Shown here: positions 1 through 12,440 of the stretch, piece after piece | Layout: each line of letters begins with the position of its first letter | Numbering within the stretch: position 1 is the stretch's first letter | Source: Aptenodytes patagonicus | Taxonomy: Eukaryota > Chordata > Aves > Sphenisciformes > Spheniscidae | Direction of reading: 5' to 3' | DNA length: 64,000 nucleotides | Assembly: GCF_965638725.1 (NCBI RefSeq) | Contig: NC_134982.1 | Coordinates: 248,001 to 312,000 of the forward strand | Notes under the pieces: generated by a model | What the model was told of the DNA's origin: nothing | The model's input: the letters and a program-made list of their open reading frames with translations, nothing else | Database searches by the model: none | Made by a program: the position numbers and the translations under genes

Positions 1-51
1 TGAGACTTGAGTGCCGCCACATCAGAGTATACAACATTGCAATGCACGCAG
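1..51 (-). CDS. ZNF532: ZNF532 coding exon, partial (cut by window edge)
   Basis: Read on the minus strand, a clean acceptor (TTTTTGCAG, AG at 53-52) is followed at 51 by one base that completes the split Arg codon left by the exon at 2613-2794. The frame then gives C-V-H-C-N-V-V-Y-S-D and continues to A-L-K-S before the window ends. This matches the human ZNF532 C2H2 finger after the R-R-V-G-F-R segment as I remember it. By the numbering of the first coding exon these are residues 842-857. The first two zinc ligands (Cys-x2-Cys) of a finger are here; its histidines lie outside the window. No start or stop is expected. The remaining third of the protein, with several more fingers, must lie at lower coordinates. 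I am confident because phase, acceptor and protein all agree. Confidence 0.88.
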
Positions 52-2612
52 CTGCAAAAAGAGTGGAAAAGAGTCAGTTCAGCGTAGCCCAAAGCAGTAC
101 TGAAAGAAATGGAATCAACACTGATTTTCAAGCAAGTGCAAGAGATAAACATATATATACAACCGGATAAAACTACGTTATTCTGTCAATTTAAACAACC
201 CAGTAAGAATCAACATAAACAGACATTTGCATATCAGAAAGTAAGAAAAAAGAAATTTCCCAAATTTAATTTGAAAATCTAAGAGATATGAAGTCAGAAC
301 ATGTTTTTATGGCATTACAACAAAACAGATAGAAGGGTCAACAGAGGAATATTCTATTGATTGTAAAAAGAATGCTTAAAACCTCTGCAAATTTGTAAAG
401 AGATTTTACAAAATGCATTTTTATCACATGCAGTGGATTGTACAAGGTACGCCACAGCAATTTAGAAACTACCACCAAAATGGAAAACCAGTAAGGAAAA
501 CATTTCCACCATTTCCCTTGTTTAGATTTAATGAAGACATACTGTTAATGATTTTCTGTACATGTAATCAAATCAGCACTTGGATTTAAAAACAAAAAAG
601 AGTAATTTAAACTCAAGACAACTAAACCAAATCTCTACAATCAGATCAATCTATCAGATTGGAATTCTGAAAATATTTTTCAAAAACATACTTCTGCTGT
701 GTCGAAAATTTGTGACCTTCCCGCATCTATTCTAAAATAAAATGATTAAAAAATTGAATATTAGTACATAAGAATTTCCATACACAATGGTCCGTTTTAG
801 TGCCATACATCTCCAGTACTAAATGCTACCAAGTAAGTCCAAGAACATATTGCAATAAGAAATTACAAAATAACCTGTCAAATGAACACATTTCTTATTG
901 ACTAGTATTTTACAGTGAGTTTTATAATTTAAACATAGAAAGCCTCTACCCTTCCAAATTTTTGGGTTGCATCTCTTGCCTCCCCATCCCATCCTATCTG
1001 GACTTTATTCTCTAGTGATGCAACATAATAAATGATCCTCAGCATCCACCATTGTATATTAAAACAGTTCTTAAGGACCAAGCCTTCCTTTCTTGGACTG
1101 CTATAACAGCTTTCTTGTTTTCAACTTGGAAGGATGCAATTAAACTTAAGGTTGAAATTTTCAGCTGATTTAGTTCAGACAACTAGCCTAAATCGCTGAA
1201 ATCAAACTGAACTCCCTCACAGAGGTCCTTTGGAAAGGCAAGACTGGTTATGCTGTTCCTCAAGTGAATGCACCATGGTGATAAGGAGATGCTGAGGAGT
1301 CTAAGAAGGAAGACAGTAACTTTCCCAGATATTGCTTTTCTTTGCCTAGGTATTTTTGGTTTAGTCTCACCATATACAGAAATTCTGACTTAGTGTGACA
1401 TGAGATGTTTATGATACATCTTGAAAAGTTTAGTAACTTTAGTTTAGATTCATAGTGAAGGATTTATGAATCTTCTGGTGTTACTGGTACACGCCGGAGT
1501 CCCTGAAGATGATTCCATGTACAAACCCAAGAGACACAGACTAGAGGGAAGGAAAGTAGAGTGGAGGTAGCAGATGTAAGAAATGTAGGACAAGACAGAC
1601 TACTGCTTGGGAGAAAAGAATAAAAGAGAAGAACCCAAAGAAACGTGAAGAGCTGAGAGTTGTGTCAGGCCATGGATTCAGTCTGAAAACAGATTGCCAC
1701 AGCAGCTGGTTTGATGCAGTAAAAATGCTTTCTTCCTTTAGTGGAAGATTTCACAGCCATCCTAGCAAATGAACTTGTGGGACCTTAAGGGGGAAGAAGC
1801 TGCCTACTGGTAAGATTTTAAATCACACATCTCCAGTCTGACAGGGTGAAGTGGAAATGTTTTAGGAGTGCTGAGCAAAGCTCGGCTGTACGGGTTGCTC
1901 TTCTGATTTCTTGCTGTGCTGCCTGCCATTCAGTGTGAGTAAAATTCTAAGACAAAACAATTTTTCAAGCCTTTCAAAACTTAACATTGCCATGAAATGC
2001 CTCTGATCCCCATTTTCTCAGTGAGTTGCCGTTACACGGAAACATAAGAATTAAAGGGAAACTGAAGAGCAACAAAGAAGAACCAAAAGACCAGGCTGTT
2101 TGAATGAGAAAGGTAATTTTCAAGCAATGTAAAGCTGAGGAATCTTGACCTCCCACAGAAAAGAGAGCAACCGGATAGGTGCAGTATGCCCATCAGCATC
2201 CCAATAATAAATTCTGGCAGTAAATACTGAAAATGACTGTTCTACCAGAGAGAACAATCTAAAATCCAGTGTTTTGAAAAAACTCAGAAGGTTTTTTTAA
2301 GAACCTGAAATTAAGAAAATACATCTGAATTCTCTAGACCTTATAAACCGTGAAGTCCTGAATCTGACATTTTATGGCTGGATGAGATTAGCTAATATGC
2401 TGATTTATAACATACAAAAGCGGATGCCTAAAACAAAGCAGAATCCTAATGTGGTATTTATTCCAAAATTTGTAGTACTAATAGCATTGTTGCCATGACA
2501 ACATTAAACCCATGAAGCTGTATTCTACAAACAATGCTTATGAAAATGGAAAATTACTTTTAAAAGCATAAATTATACATAAATTGACAACAAAAGTAAT
2601 CATTATACTGAC
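52..2612 (-). other. ZNF532: ZNF532 intron
   Basis: AT-rich intron of about 2.56 kb with a good donor (GTCAGT, GT at 2612-2611) and acceptor (TTTTTGCAG). I see no other exon, recognisable mobile element or long simple repeat in it. Short open frames here have no recognisable protein content. Confidence 0.8.
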
Positions 2613-2794
2613 CGAAAACCAACTCTTCGGGTATAATGCAGGCAGTTCTTAGTGACATGAGTCTGGAAGTGGACAGATCTGCAGATTGCTCCACATTCAG
2701 GACACGTGTATGGAGATTTATGCTGATGAATTCTCTGGTGTGATGCAAAACTGCACTGGTTAGGAAGCAGCATCTGGCAGATATTGCATGTCTT
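2613..2794 (-). CDS. ZNF532: ZNF532 internal coding exon (two zinc fingers)
   Basis: This 182-nt exon starts after acceptor TTTATCGTTTAG and ends before donor GTCAGT. It follows the large exon in phase 0 and leaves two bases (CG) of a split Arg codon for the exon at 1-51. The frame begins [14 protein letters not shown] and runs to R-R-V-G-F, nearly identical to human ZNF532 as remembered. Numbered from Met1 it spans residues 781-840. Two zinc-binding units are visible: C783, C786, H799, H803, then C811, C814, H826 with C831 as the probable fourth ligand. The protein is a nuclear C2H2 factor, and the family (ZNF532, ZNF592, ZNF687) is known to associate with ZMYND8 in chromatin. The exon is too short and too split to be found by open-frame length alone; a longer frame at 2560-2748 is an out-of-frame shadow. 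Confidence 0.93.
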
Positions 2795-3774
2795 CTAAAC
2801 GATAAACCAAAATAGATGAAACAAAAGGTTTGGTTCAGCTATACATAACGTCTTGTGTCAAACATTGTAATATATCAAACAAAAAATTAAATGTTATGAC
2901 TGTGATGTGAACCAAAAGAAGTAGTCAAGTACTAAATGCAGGCCCTACTGACAAATCTTGTAGGACAGAGCTGGCAGATACTGGCAACCAGACATATTGG
3001 CATTCCGGGCCATTCTGACACAACAAAGCTCTTTCATATACCACTGACCATGGGAGATGCATGTTGGTTTATATAAATTTTACGTAGGTGCCTCACAAGA
3101 TTACCTTAATAGTGCAAGGGGCCTAAGTACAACTTGAGAATCAAACCTTATGGTTTTAACTCAGTGCACCACATAAAGTAAAAAAAACCCCCAAAACAGC
3201 AAATATGCTATCTTCGTTTTCTTTGATCCTTGCTCCTGATGAATTCTTATGGTAATATCCATAATACCAATAAAATAGAATATTATCAGGCAGAAAGTGC
3301 ACAGATAATTTCAAAATATATTTCTCAGGCTAGAATACAACATCGGCATTCTATCAACATACGGTGCATCTGAATGAAAACTAGAGATATATAAAATATT
3401 TACAAAGCTTTTCTTTGCAGGGCAATCTTTCTACATGCAGGAGTAACTTACTAAACTAATTCTAGTATTTTGTTACACAAAAATAATTAAAAAAAATCTT
3501 CAACTACATGTTGACCATATGCCAAATCAGAAACACTGAAATTCTTTGGGTGCTTTGTGCCATTTTTGGGATGAAATGCAAATGATGCAACCCAGCTGTA
3601 AACAGGCTTCACTTTTGCTCACAGTTGCTTTCCATCACTGGAGGGCACAAAGAGCCAAACCTGTGAAAGCATTCCAGAAAATGTTTCATTTATAATAATA
3701 CATCTCTCAAATCTCTAGGCAGATAGCTGACATCCTGTATGGAGCTATGCTTCTGTTTAACTTTGATCATGGAA

Positions 3775-3850
3775 GCTGCTTCACTGACTTCAACAGAAAC
3801 TCTCATGGTCTCAAAGTCAAGCACAAATACAAGTCTTTGCAGAACAGGAC
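3775..3850 (+). repeat. Ancient amniote interspersed repeat fragment
   Basis: The stretch contains CACTGACTTCAACAGAAAC, then AAAGTCAAGCACAAATAC and a GCAGAACAGGAC ending. It resembles a non-coding repeat seen across amniotes whose typical form reads roughly CACTGACTTCAATGGGA, then AAAGTTAAGCAC and ends GCTGGATCAGGGCC. A second, better copy is at 58025-58112 in this window. I do not know its library name. Divergence is high, so this rests on pattern only. Confidence 0.4.
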
Positions 3851-6800
3851 TTTAACTCAACTTCATTTCATAAGACTTTGCTTTGTAAGGCTTTTCAAAT
3901 TATTATTTCTTATGACTTGGGACTTATGAATCTCACCAGTGACTTATGAAGATTCAAAAACAAAACCAAGACTCCTTCATGACATGGGTATTTTTTTAAC
4001 ATGAGATTTGCATATTTTTAGAAATGTTATCCATAAGAGTCTTGCAGATGTATCGATGTGTACATTTTTCAAGAACACAGAACAAAACAAGATCTCCAGA
4101 GCTGCATTATAAATTATTTACTAAGCCATGTATGAAGAAATCCTGAAATAAATAATTAAGAAATAATAGTTTCTTACTAAAAGACAGGTGCTTCACAAAA
4201 AGTCACCCCCTTCTTCCAATTTAGGCAACTCTCCTTCAAATCTCTTCTAAAAACCAGTAATATCCAGATCATATAATAGCAGAATCAAAGCTACCATTGT
4301 AGAAGAAATAGTACAGTGTTACAAATAGCTTTCATAGGAGTCTGACTTACTAGTATTGGCAACTATACCAGTAAAAAAAATAACCTGTGCCCGTTTAATC
4401 AACAGGAGACACACACTAACTCCAAAGACGGAAGGAAAAAGTCTTTATAGTCACTGCAAAAAAGGATTTTTTTTTTCAAATAGAACACTGTTTAATATCA
4501 AGGTCTAAAGTAACTTCTTAACTGCCTTAGCATTTTTACAATATTACTGATATTCTAAGAACAAGTATATTTTTGTATTACAATCTGTACACTCCATTTT
4601 TATTCTTTTTACAAAATAGCTTAATCTAAATGCTTTTTTTGAGGGTGCATGCAAATACTTTGACTCGATTCTTTTTTTAAAAACAGTAATTTTAAGTAGA
4701 AATGTTAACATGAAACATCTTGTGGTCACACACACAGAAGCAAGAAGTGTATTTTCATATGGTTCACTTTTAATGTTTACTTTGTGAACATTGTGGCCTG
4801 CTATGTTTCAACACAGTCTCCATCCAAACATAGTTCTCAAATGTCCCGAGGACAGCAAGATGGTGAAATGCAAAACATTAAAATAGAGGAAGTTAAGCAA
4901 AGAAAATCTACCGTTACTCAAATTCAGGTTCAATATTAGCACTACTGCCAGCCAAGATTAGTAGATAGCATAGATACATTTACTACCCTTGCGGAAGGCT
5001 TTACCTGAGGTTAACTATATGCGGGGATTTGGAACTATCAGCCTGATTAGAGCCTTTGTGACACAGTAAGTCTGAAATTGTGTTCAGACGCATATAAATA
5101 CTCACTTTGAAATGCCAAATATTTGTCCCCAGTTGACCAAACAGCTATGGCCAGAACCACCGACTCATGCCCTCCCACACTGAACAGAACTGGTTTGGGA
5201 TGTTAACTTTGTCTTCAGCTCAGGCTTAAAGGCCAAATCCTGACTAACCACAACTCTACTTAGAATGTGCTTGCCACATTTACTTGGCTTCAGTACCATT
5301 CCTAAAATCTATCTTTTACCATTTATGTATTAATAAGCAGCAACATAATACTGGATAATCTGGAGTATTATTGGATTACGTAAGAAAACAGCAAAACAGA
5401 ACTTCTTATTTCAGTAATAGAAACATATGGGGTTTTCACAGTCCTTCCAAAGCCTTTTGTCTGCAGCACTACAAAAGGAAACCGGGATGCTATGCCACGG
5501 AAGAGCCATACAACATTCCAAACCCAACTAAGGGAGTATCTCTGATTTTGCAACAAGCAGCCTGCAAGATTCATCTGTAATGCTAGTAACTCAGACTGAC
5601 ACAAAATGCCAATAATGCTATTCATTAAGGCCACTGGTTTGCTATTTTGATGAGTACAGTAAAATGTTTAATTGTAACTGATTACAGTAGAACAAGAAGA
5701 ATCTACTGTGAAATTCTGAAATTCAGCATGTTTGCTTACCATTTTATTTTGGGCTTAACGTGGTATTAACTTCCAGTTCTCTCATTCCAACCCATACCAA
5801 AATAAAACACAGTTTGTGAAAATCATCACCTGCCTGCATTTAAAGTCAAAGTTTCAGAAAAAAAAGGGTTAGAAGAAAAAATGGTGGAGGTGGAAAATAA
5901 AAGATATACAAGAACTATGAGTATGAAGGGAAATGAGCTATGTAGTTTCCACGGAAGCTATACACTTATATCTGTAAATAAGACGACCATTAACATTAAT
6001 TAGCCCAGGTTTGCTACTTTTTTTTTCCCCAGTAAATACATGAGGGTTTCACTCAGCCAGGAAACCTGTCAGTGAGTGGTCCCATTCCCTTTAACAGGAA
6101 TATTAATGGAAGTAAAATATTACAGAAAGGTAACAACTTTACAGGGAACATCTTTTAATTGCTAGGGATGTTTTACTATTGTTTATTTTAAAAGAAATAT
6201 TCTACCTTCGTAACAGGAGTTTAAGAAGAACAAGAAGTAACAGCTACTTACTGCTTAGACTCATAGAAAACATAAAACAGTATACAATTTCCATTTCAAG
6301 AGCAATTAGGTGGGCACTAGAAAGAATGGTAAGCTGCAAATAATAACTATTTTCCTATTAGTTGTTTGCAAAGTCCCAATGTTTATTTTTATTCTTTCTT
6401 CCTTCCTTCCAAAGTTAAAATACCAATTTCATCTAACTTTCCTGTCTCCTTCCCCCCAAAATAATGGTAGTTTTGCAACAAAAAAGCCAGTGCCAAGCAC
6501 TAAGAAGGAAAACAGAAGTCAGAGTATTTCTTGTCCAAGCTTTTCAAGGGGTAACATATAATGAAAAAGTGTTAAAATGTTTATTAATAAATGCGTATAC
6601 AGAGTCTTTCTTCAGCAAACACTACCCTTGCAGCAATGCTTGGAAGAAAAAATGGACAAAAATATAACAAAAAGAAAGCAGGACGTATTGCTCTCACTAA
6701 AGCAACTGTTCAGTTAAAACAGTTTTCATGCTGGGCATTTCAGTATAGCTACAACACTACAGTGTGTAATAAAATGCAACATAAAAAAACCAGCACAGAA

Positions 6801-6972
6801 TTGAAAACTGCTGCTTGATATATGAAAAGGACTAAGAAAAATATTTAATTAATTTTTAAGAGGATATTTCAACAAAGAACATTTAAAACTACGTTTATTA
6901 AGAGTGTTCTTTTAAAATGGAACAACATGAAAATAGCTTCTTTTCCTCCAGTGCTTTGCAGCAACAAGGCTG

Positions 6973-6987
6973 TTTTTTTTTTTTTTT
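6973..6987 (+). repeat. T15 mononucleotide run
   Basis: Fifteen consecutive T on the plus strand inside a ZNF532 intron. It is A15 on the transcribed strand and could be length-polymorphic. Confidence 0.9.
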
Positions 6988-9129
6988 AAACCTGGAAATC
7001 CATGGCCCGGTAAGTGGGTATTAAGGCCTTTTTCATACATCAGCTCTTAAAAGGGAGCAAGTTTCCAACAAAAGACACAAACAACATTGATAGGCAGTAG
7101 GCAATGCTGACTGTTTTCTGTAGCTTCATGAGCTTTCCTCCCTGAACAGCAGTATCTGTGTACCCATACTTATCTTTCCACCTAACTGCAGTAATATTTT
7201 GACATTCTATGATCTCAGTTGCTTTCCCGTAGTAAATCACCAGGGTAAACAGTATCTAACAGGACATGCATAGAGAGCAAACTTGGCAGCAACAGGGCAA
7301 AAGCACCAGACAGAGGTAGCAGGAAAGGGCAAAAGGTGTTTCTACCAATCTGTTTAGTTTACCTGTCCATACAAAAAAAGGCCCCCACAGAAAGCAAGTA
7401 CATCACTTTTTTATCTTTGTTCTTCTCTATTTGTTTCATTTTATCCTTACCTCATCCTCCCAACCTATTCTCAGTATATTTGCCTGTCTCTCATCCACTT
7501 GCTTTATCTTGGTGCCTTCTTAATTGCTTGATTTTATAGTATCAAGAACAACAGGGTTTTCACAAGGACTACTGGATCTTATCATACCAAATGATAACTA
7601 ATGGACCTATTATGGAAAAAAAGATAAATCTAACACCAATAAGCACCAGAAAAGGAGTTAGCTAAAAAACAATTACTGAGTATTAAATAACTCAAGAGCT
7701 GGTGCAGAATATACTCATGGTCAACCGTTAGATACTTTTCAAAACTGAAGCAAGATCTAAGGACGGAATACATTCTGCTAACTTCTTTCTGACAAAAAGC
7801 TTAAATAAACTCGCTTTAGGTAGGCACATCTGTAGCATCTTACAAACAGAAATTCACTCACATGGCATTTCACTGTGAATCCAGGCAATTTCAGCCTAAG
7901 TCCGCTAGCCAGTTAGTAAAGTAGGAGCTGAGGCAGAGCCACATAATCCATATAGTCAAGATAATTTCCACATTCAAATCTCTTTACATTACTATTTGTA
8001 GTGGTGGGCACAGTGTAACTGCTTCACGGCCACAGAATAGGTCTTAAGTTTAGTAAATAGATTCTGACAGGAACCTGTCTGCACTTCTATGACTAGTGGA
8101 TTTTTTCCTAACTGCAGAACTTGAAAACCTTTATCCTGCACATTGCTGTGCAATTCCCAGGAATATTCTGGGGCATTCCTGTCTTGATCAGTCTGAGCAT
8201 GTTTGCAGGTTTTCAGCTTCCCACATAGCAAGAAGCTGCAACGCCAAGCTAAACTGAATGCTTTGAAACACACCAGAATCCCTTTTAATTGGCACGCCCC
8301 AACAGAAATCCAACTATATCATTTAATTAACGATCTTAACTCTTATAGGATTATAAAATACATCGCACACTGATTAATATTAACTTTTATTGAATGATGT
8401 GTTTCTTTCAGGTTAGGCCACATACATTAGTAAAGAATTTTAAAATGGTTTGTAAGTTTAACTCATTAGCAATTGTAAGAGGAAAGGAAAACCAACACAA
8501 ATAAACAAATGGTCACACAGCAAGAAATGCATGCTAGTGAACATCACTTTTCACTTCTGTTTAAGAAAGACCTGAAGAAAACAGCATGCGTATCCTGTCA
8601 ACAGAATCAGTGTGCCATTAATTCATTGCCTAGAGTCCCTGTAGGTAAGAGGAATGCCTAGCTCACTTACGGTGCTATATGAAAATAATAAAAACTGAAG
8701 ACAAATCAAGAATGAATCACTTAAACGTATCATTCAGATTGAATAGGTGGGCTGTTAATGAGGGTGCCAATTAAGTGGATTCCACAGGATACTCAAATTC
8801 CAAAGCACAGAATCATTAAAAATTCTTAGTAAAGACCATTATTAATTTCGGTATTATAATGTTCAGCTGTAAGAACGCTAATGCTAAATTTTAGTAAAAA
8901 TATACAGTGTAAATTTCAGACTTCAGGGCCTAAAAAAATTCTAAGTAAACTCTTATTTAAAAAATGTTGACATTCACTATGTAAGGGCTTGCAAGATTTT
9001 TTGTGGTTTTCATTTATACTTTTAATCATGGAGGTTCAGATAATTAACAGCTAAATGAAAGTAAAAACATATCCAAAGTCTCCTAGGCTTATAGATGAAA
9101 CATTGGAATTTAAACATATGATACTCTAC

Positions 9130-11469
9130 TTGTCCACTTGTGTCTGCAGCCTGCTGGAAATGAGTTGCAAGAGATGTCTCATCTTGGAAAACTTCATTAC
9201 ACTCCAAACACTTTAGACTATGTCTACAGAGTTTCGATGGATCTTCATCTAGTGGCATAGCTGGAATGACAGGTGTACTTGCTGGGGCTGATATTACTGT
9301 CCCAGTTATGCCAGACTGTATCTTTGTTACAGTATGCGTGCCAACTCCCACAGGGCTTTGAAGCATAGATGTAGCAGTATTGCTTGAAGGAGATGCTATC
9401 ATTTGATCTGCTGGGACTGGTTTTAAAATCAGGTGTGAACACTGCATTACAACTCCTTTTTCCTTGTGTCCACGAGCATGGGAAAGAAGACTGCATTTAT
9501 TGTAGAAAACTAAATTCTTTGTACAATGATTACATGTCACTTCAATTCGCACACTCCTCCTGTCATAATGCTGGGTCAGGCTCTTCTCAAGAGCAAATGA
9601 GTCGCCACACTCCAAACACTTGTAACCTCGTGTTGGTAATGATATTCCGGCATTGGCAGGGGGACTAAGGTTTGGGATGTAAACTGGTACAGGATTGACA
9701 CTACTCAGCACCTTATTGAATGCTTCCACTACAGAACTTTGTAGAGATGACACCACCTGGACTCGAGATACTTTTTTAGAAGGCTGTGAGGCTGCTGCAG
9801 AAATTATTGCCTGCTTTATTTGTTGCTGAGGTTTCGTTAGCACTTGGCGGAGTTCAGAGGTGGTTTGAGCACCTTGAGGCAGAAGATTAAGGTTGGCAAG
9901 ATGAACTGTCTTTGGCACAAGTTTAGCACTGGCAAGGCTTGATGCTGGCACCACAACAGTCTGCTGTTGTATAGCATTGGCAGCCTTTATAATGGCGCTA
10001 CTGGCACTCTGCACTGAAGCAGCAGATATTACAGTGGCTTTCACTGTAGTATTGTTAGCAAGCTTCAAATTAATAACTTGTGAACCTGCTGTTTTAACTG
10101 CTGAAACAGGGAGAAAGGCAGTAGCCACGGGTTTGATTGTGACCTGTTTTGGTGCAAGTTCCGCAGATGCAACTGCATTGGTGACAACTGTGGACTGGAG
10201 AGGAGCTCTAGGAGGAGAGGAAAGAACAGCAGCAGAAGTTGGTGAGGACAGGAGAGATGTCATGGAAGTTACCATAGAAGCAGTCTGCTCTGGCTTTTTA
10301 CCAGAGTCCAAATCAACTTCTGGCAACACTCTAGTAACAGTTCTCTTGATCTCCCCAGAAGAAGTCTTGATGGTTTTTATGCGAACTTTAGGAATTGCTG
10401 GTGTTGACCCTGCAGGAGAAGATGGAGACCCTTTGCTACTGTTTTCGCTTGATACACTTCTGGGACTATCGGGTGGTTTGATAGATGGCTTTTTAGCACC
10501 ATCAATGAGACTCTGAGATTCAGGTGATTTTTCAATAGCCCGGGGACTTTCACTCATGTCTTTTGGTAATGGAGAAGATTCTCCTGAATTAGACTGTAAA
10601 TCTTTACTGGTGTCTGTAGCTGCCTTTTTAGCACTCAGTGCTGCAATTGCAGCAATGCATGAAGAAAGCTTTGCTGATGACTTTGCTTTGGACTGTGAAA
10701 TGCTGGCAAGATTTGTTTCACTTTTTTCAGTACTCAGTTTTCCATCAAGTACCCTGTTTTCAAGAAGCTGCTCAGAATTGTCTTTTAGCAATTTGTCCTC
10801 TGTTTTTCGAGCTTTAAAAGGCTCATAGACACTTAAATTCATGGAGTTTGTCTCTGTCTCTCGTTTAGCAACTTTATTTTTATCTATACTACTTGAAACT
10901 GGGATTCCAGATTTAATCAAGTTCTCCCCTCCAAGTGCCTTTAGTTTGTCATATTCCTGCTGAGATACAGATCCTGCCAAGACATTTGCTCTGAAATTTG
11001 CACGCATCTCCTCTTTATCTGGAGGGTCATCTACCTCAATTTTTTCATCATCATCAAATTCTTCAGCACTTGATATTGGGCTAAACTGGTTGAAAGCTGA
11101 ATCCTTCAGTGTAGTCTCAGAAGCTGACCCATCATCTTTAAGTGACTTCCCTTCATCTTTACTGTAACTATCAAGAGCTGATGACGTTAGAAAGCCGTTA
11201 TGCAAGCCATTGCCTGTGGAATGGTGGCCATCCTTGTCCACTCCTTCGGAAGAATCAATAGTACGCACATTTTTCACAATGACACTCACACCAACATCAG
11301 ATGATGACGGGGTATGAGAATCTTCATCTGTGTGAGCATTTTGTTTTATGTGGCTTTCATGGTCATCATGTCCAGATTCAATAGCTGCTTTTGGATCAAC
11401 CATGTCTGGTATGTCAAAGGCTGCAAGAAGGTCATCGAAATCTGGGGTCTTCATATCCCCCATGGTCAT
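9130..11469 (-). CDS. ZNF532: ZNF532, first and largest coding exon
   Basis: An open frame of 780 codons from Met-Thr-Met-Gly-Asp-Met-Lys to a Gly-Gln end at donor GTAGAG. The start at 11469 matches the human protein start; 20 nt upstream is an acceptor. Residues 9-22 (P-D-F-D-D-L-L-A-A-F-D-I-P-D) form an N-terminal motif shared with ZNF592/ZNF687. Residues 136-154 are strongly acidic. About 240-420 is Ser/Pro/Lys-rich and probably disordered, and 420-600 is Ala/Val/Gln-rich low complexity. Zinc-finger-like units begin near Y616 (C-L-E-C-G-D-S-F), V644 (C-N-H-C, ending H-A-R-G-H) and L752 (C-L-E-C, ending T-H-F). The protein is a nuclear factor linked to the ZMYND8-ZNF592-ZNF687 complex, and human ZNF532 is also known as a NUTM1 fusion partner. 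The frame runs on past the donor for 36 residues, but that is intron. Identity to human is very high over most of the exon. Confidence 0.97.
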
Positions 11470-11489
11470 GTATTTGATTGTAAGCAAAT
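11470..11489 (-). other. ZNF532: ZNF532 5' UTR segment and acceptor of the first coding exon
   Basis: Minus-strand reading gives CTTATTTTACAG (AG at 11491-11490), then 20 nt of leader before the first ATG. The acceptor shows that a non-coding 5' exon lies at higher coordinates. The first ATG has a weak context (T at -3, A at +4), while the third codon, also Met, sits in ACCATGG, a strong Kozak context. Confidence 0.8.
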
Positions 11490-12049
11490 CTGTAAAATAA
11501 GCAGAAAGTCACCATTTCAGTATTTTAAGCTCTAATAGCACAGTCTTACACAAAATAAGCATATGTTCAAGAAGGTGTTATTTCACTTCTGAAGTAATAT
11601 TTTCAGAAATTATACATCACAGAACAGTGTTACAGCGCAAGTGTACAGTCAAATTACTGCACCAAGAGCTATAGTAATCCATCAACTTCACAGACTGTAA
11701 CCTACTCATTTCATTCTAGGCACAAATTTCTCTTCAGTGACTTTCTTCCTGTCCCCTCTCCTACACTCCCCTCCTATTCTCTCCCACATACACTATGATT
11801 ACAGCAAGATACCTAGACTTTCATGAAAATAACGTGAGGCACTTACAACTCCTCCTAAGTCTAGATTTTCCTTGACATTTGCATTACCAACCTGATGAAC
11901 CTTCTTGAAGATGGTAACAAATGTGTTTCTACTAACACTTTAAGACTGTTGCACTGTTTTCTATAAATTAAATTGCTTTATAAGAATTATGGAATAAGTG
12001 TCTCCCAATGTTCACAATGAGTTTTTTCGGCAACTCTAATGAAGGATCT

Positions 12050-12440
12050 GCTGTATCTACACCACTCCTGACAGGTGTCTCACTTTAAAGACCTCCCATA
12101 ACAGAGATTCTACAACCTCCAAAGTAATTTATTCCAGTCATTCACAATTTTCACTGTTGTATGTTTCCTACTGCATAATCTGAATCTTTCTTGATGCAAT
12201 CTGAATGAACTACATGTGGTTCTATTCACCCATCCTCTTTGCAACAGCACTTTACCCTAAGACCATTATCTCTCTTCAATCTTCTCCTTTTTAGGCTAAC
12301 CAACTCCCCTCACAGGTAACATTTTCCAGATCCTGATTTTTTTGTTCACCACTGGCCTCTATTGTTGGTTTTTTTCCTTCCAATTCCCAAACCAAACAGG
12401 TAACTCAAAACTAAAACTTTACAAATGCTGTGTAAAAAGA
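12050..12440 (-). mobile_element. Ancient CR1 fragment (CR1-L-like)
   Basis: On the plus strand the sequence keeps landmarks of the reverse complement of an old CR1 3' region, in the right order and spacing: CTCCTGACAGGTGT, GAGATTCTACAACCTCC, AATTTATTCCAGT, TCAATCTTCTCC, TTTTAGGCTAACCAACTC, then a TTTTTTGTTCACCACTGGCC segment. In reptile and bird CR1 these correspond to the CCTGACAGGTGT, GAGATTCCACAACCTCC, AATTTATTCCAGTG and TCTTCTCCAGGCTAAAC blocks. Divergence is heavy and no reading frame survives. The element lies in the same orientation as ZNF532 transcription. Confidence 0.7.

Larger units (their letters stand above)
2795..9129 (-). other. ZNF532: ZNF532 intron
   Basis: Intron of 6335 nt between the large first coding exon and the exon at 2613-2794. 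Donor is CAA|GTAGAG (GT at 9129-9128) and acceptor is TTTATCGTTTAG. It is AT-rich. I see one ancient repeat fragment near 3775-3850 and a T15 run at 6973-6987. No other exon or mobile element is recognisable. Confidence 0.85.

Noticed and set aside
2560..2748. 62-codon open frame on the minus strand
   Set aside because: It overlaps the real ZNF532 exon in a different frame.
9022..9129. Extension of the ZNF532 frame by 36 codons past 9130
   Set aside because: The human protein continues in the exon at 2613-2794 and a GT donor lies exactly at the divergence point, so the extension is intron read-through.
9977..10516. 179-codon open frame on the plus strand
   Set aside because: It is antisense to the well-supported ZNF532 coding exon, and its hydrophobic composition follows from the Ser/Ala/Val-rich codons of the true frame.
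11470..11487. Six in-frame codons upstream of the ZNF532 ATG
   Set aside because: They begin with TTG, not ATG, directly after a splice acceptor; they are 5' UTR.
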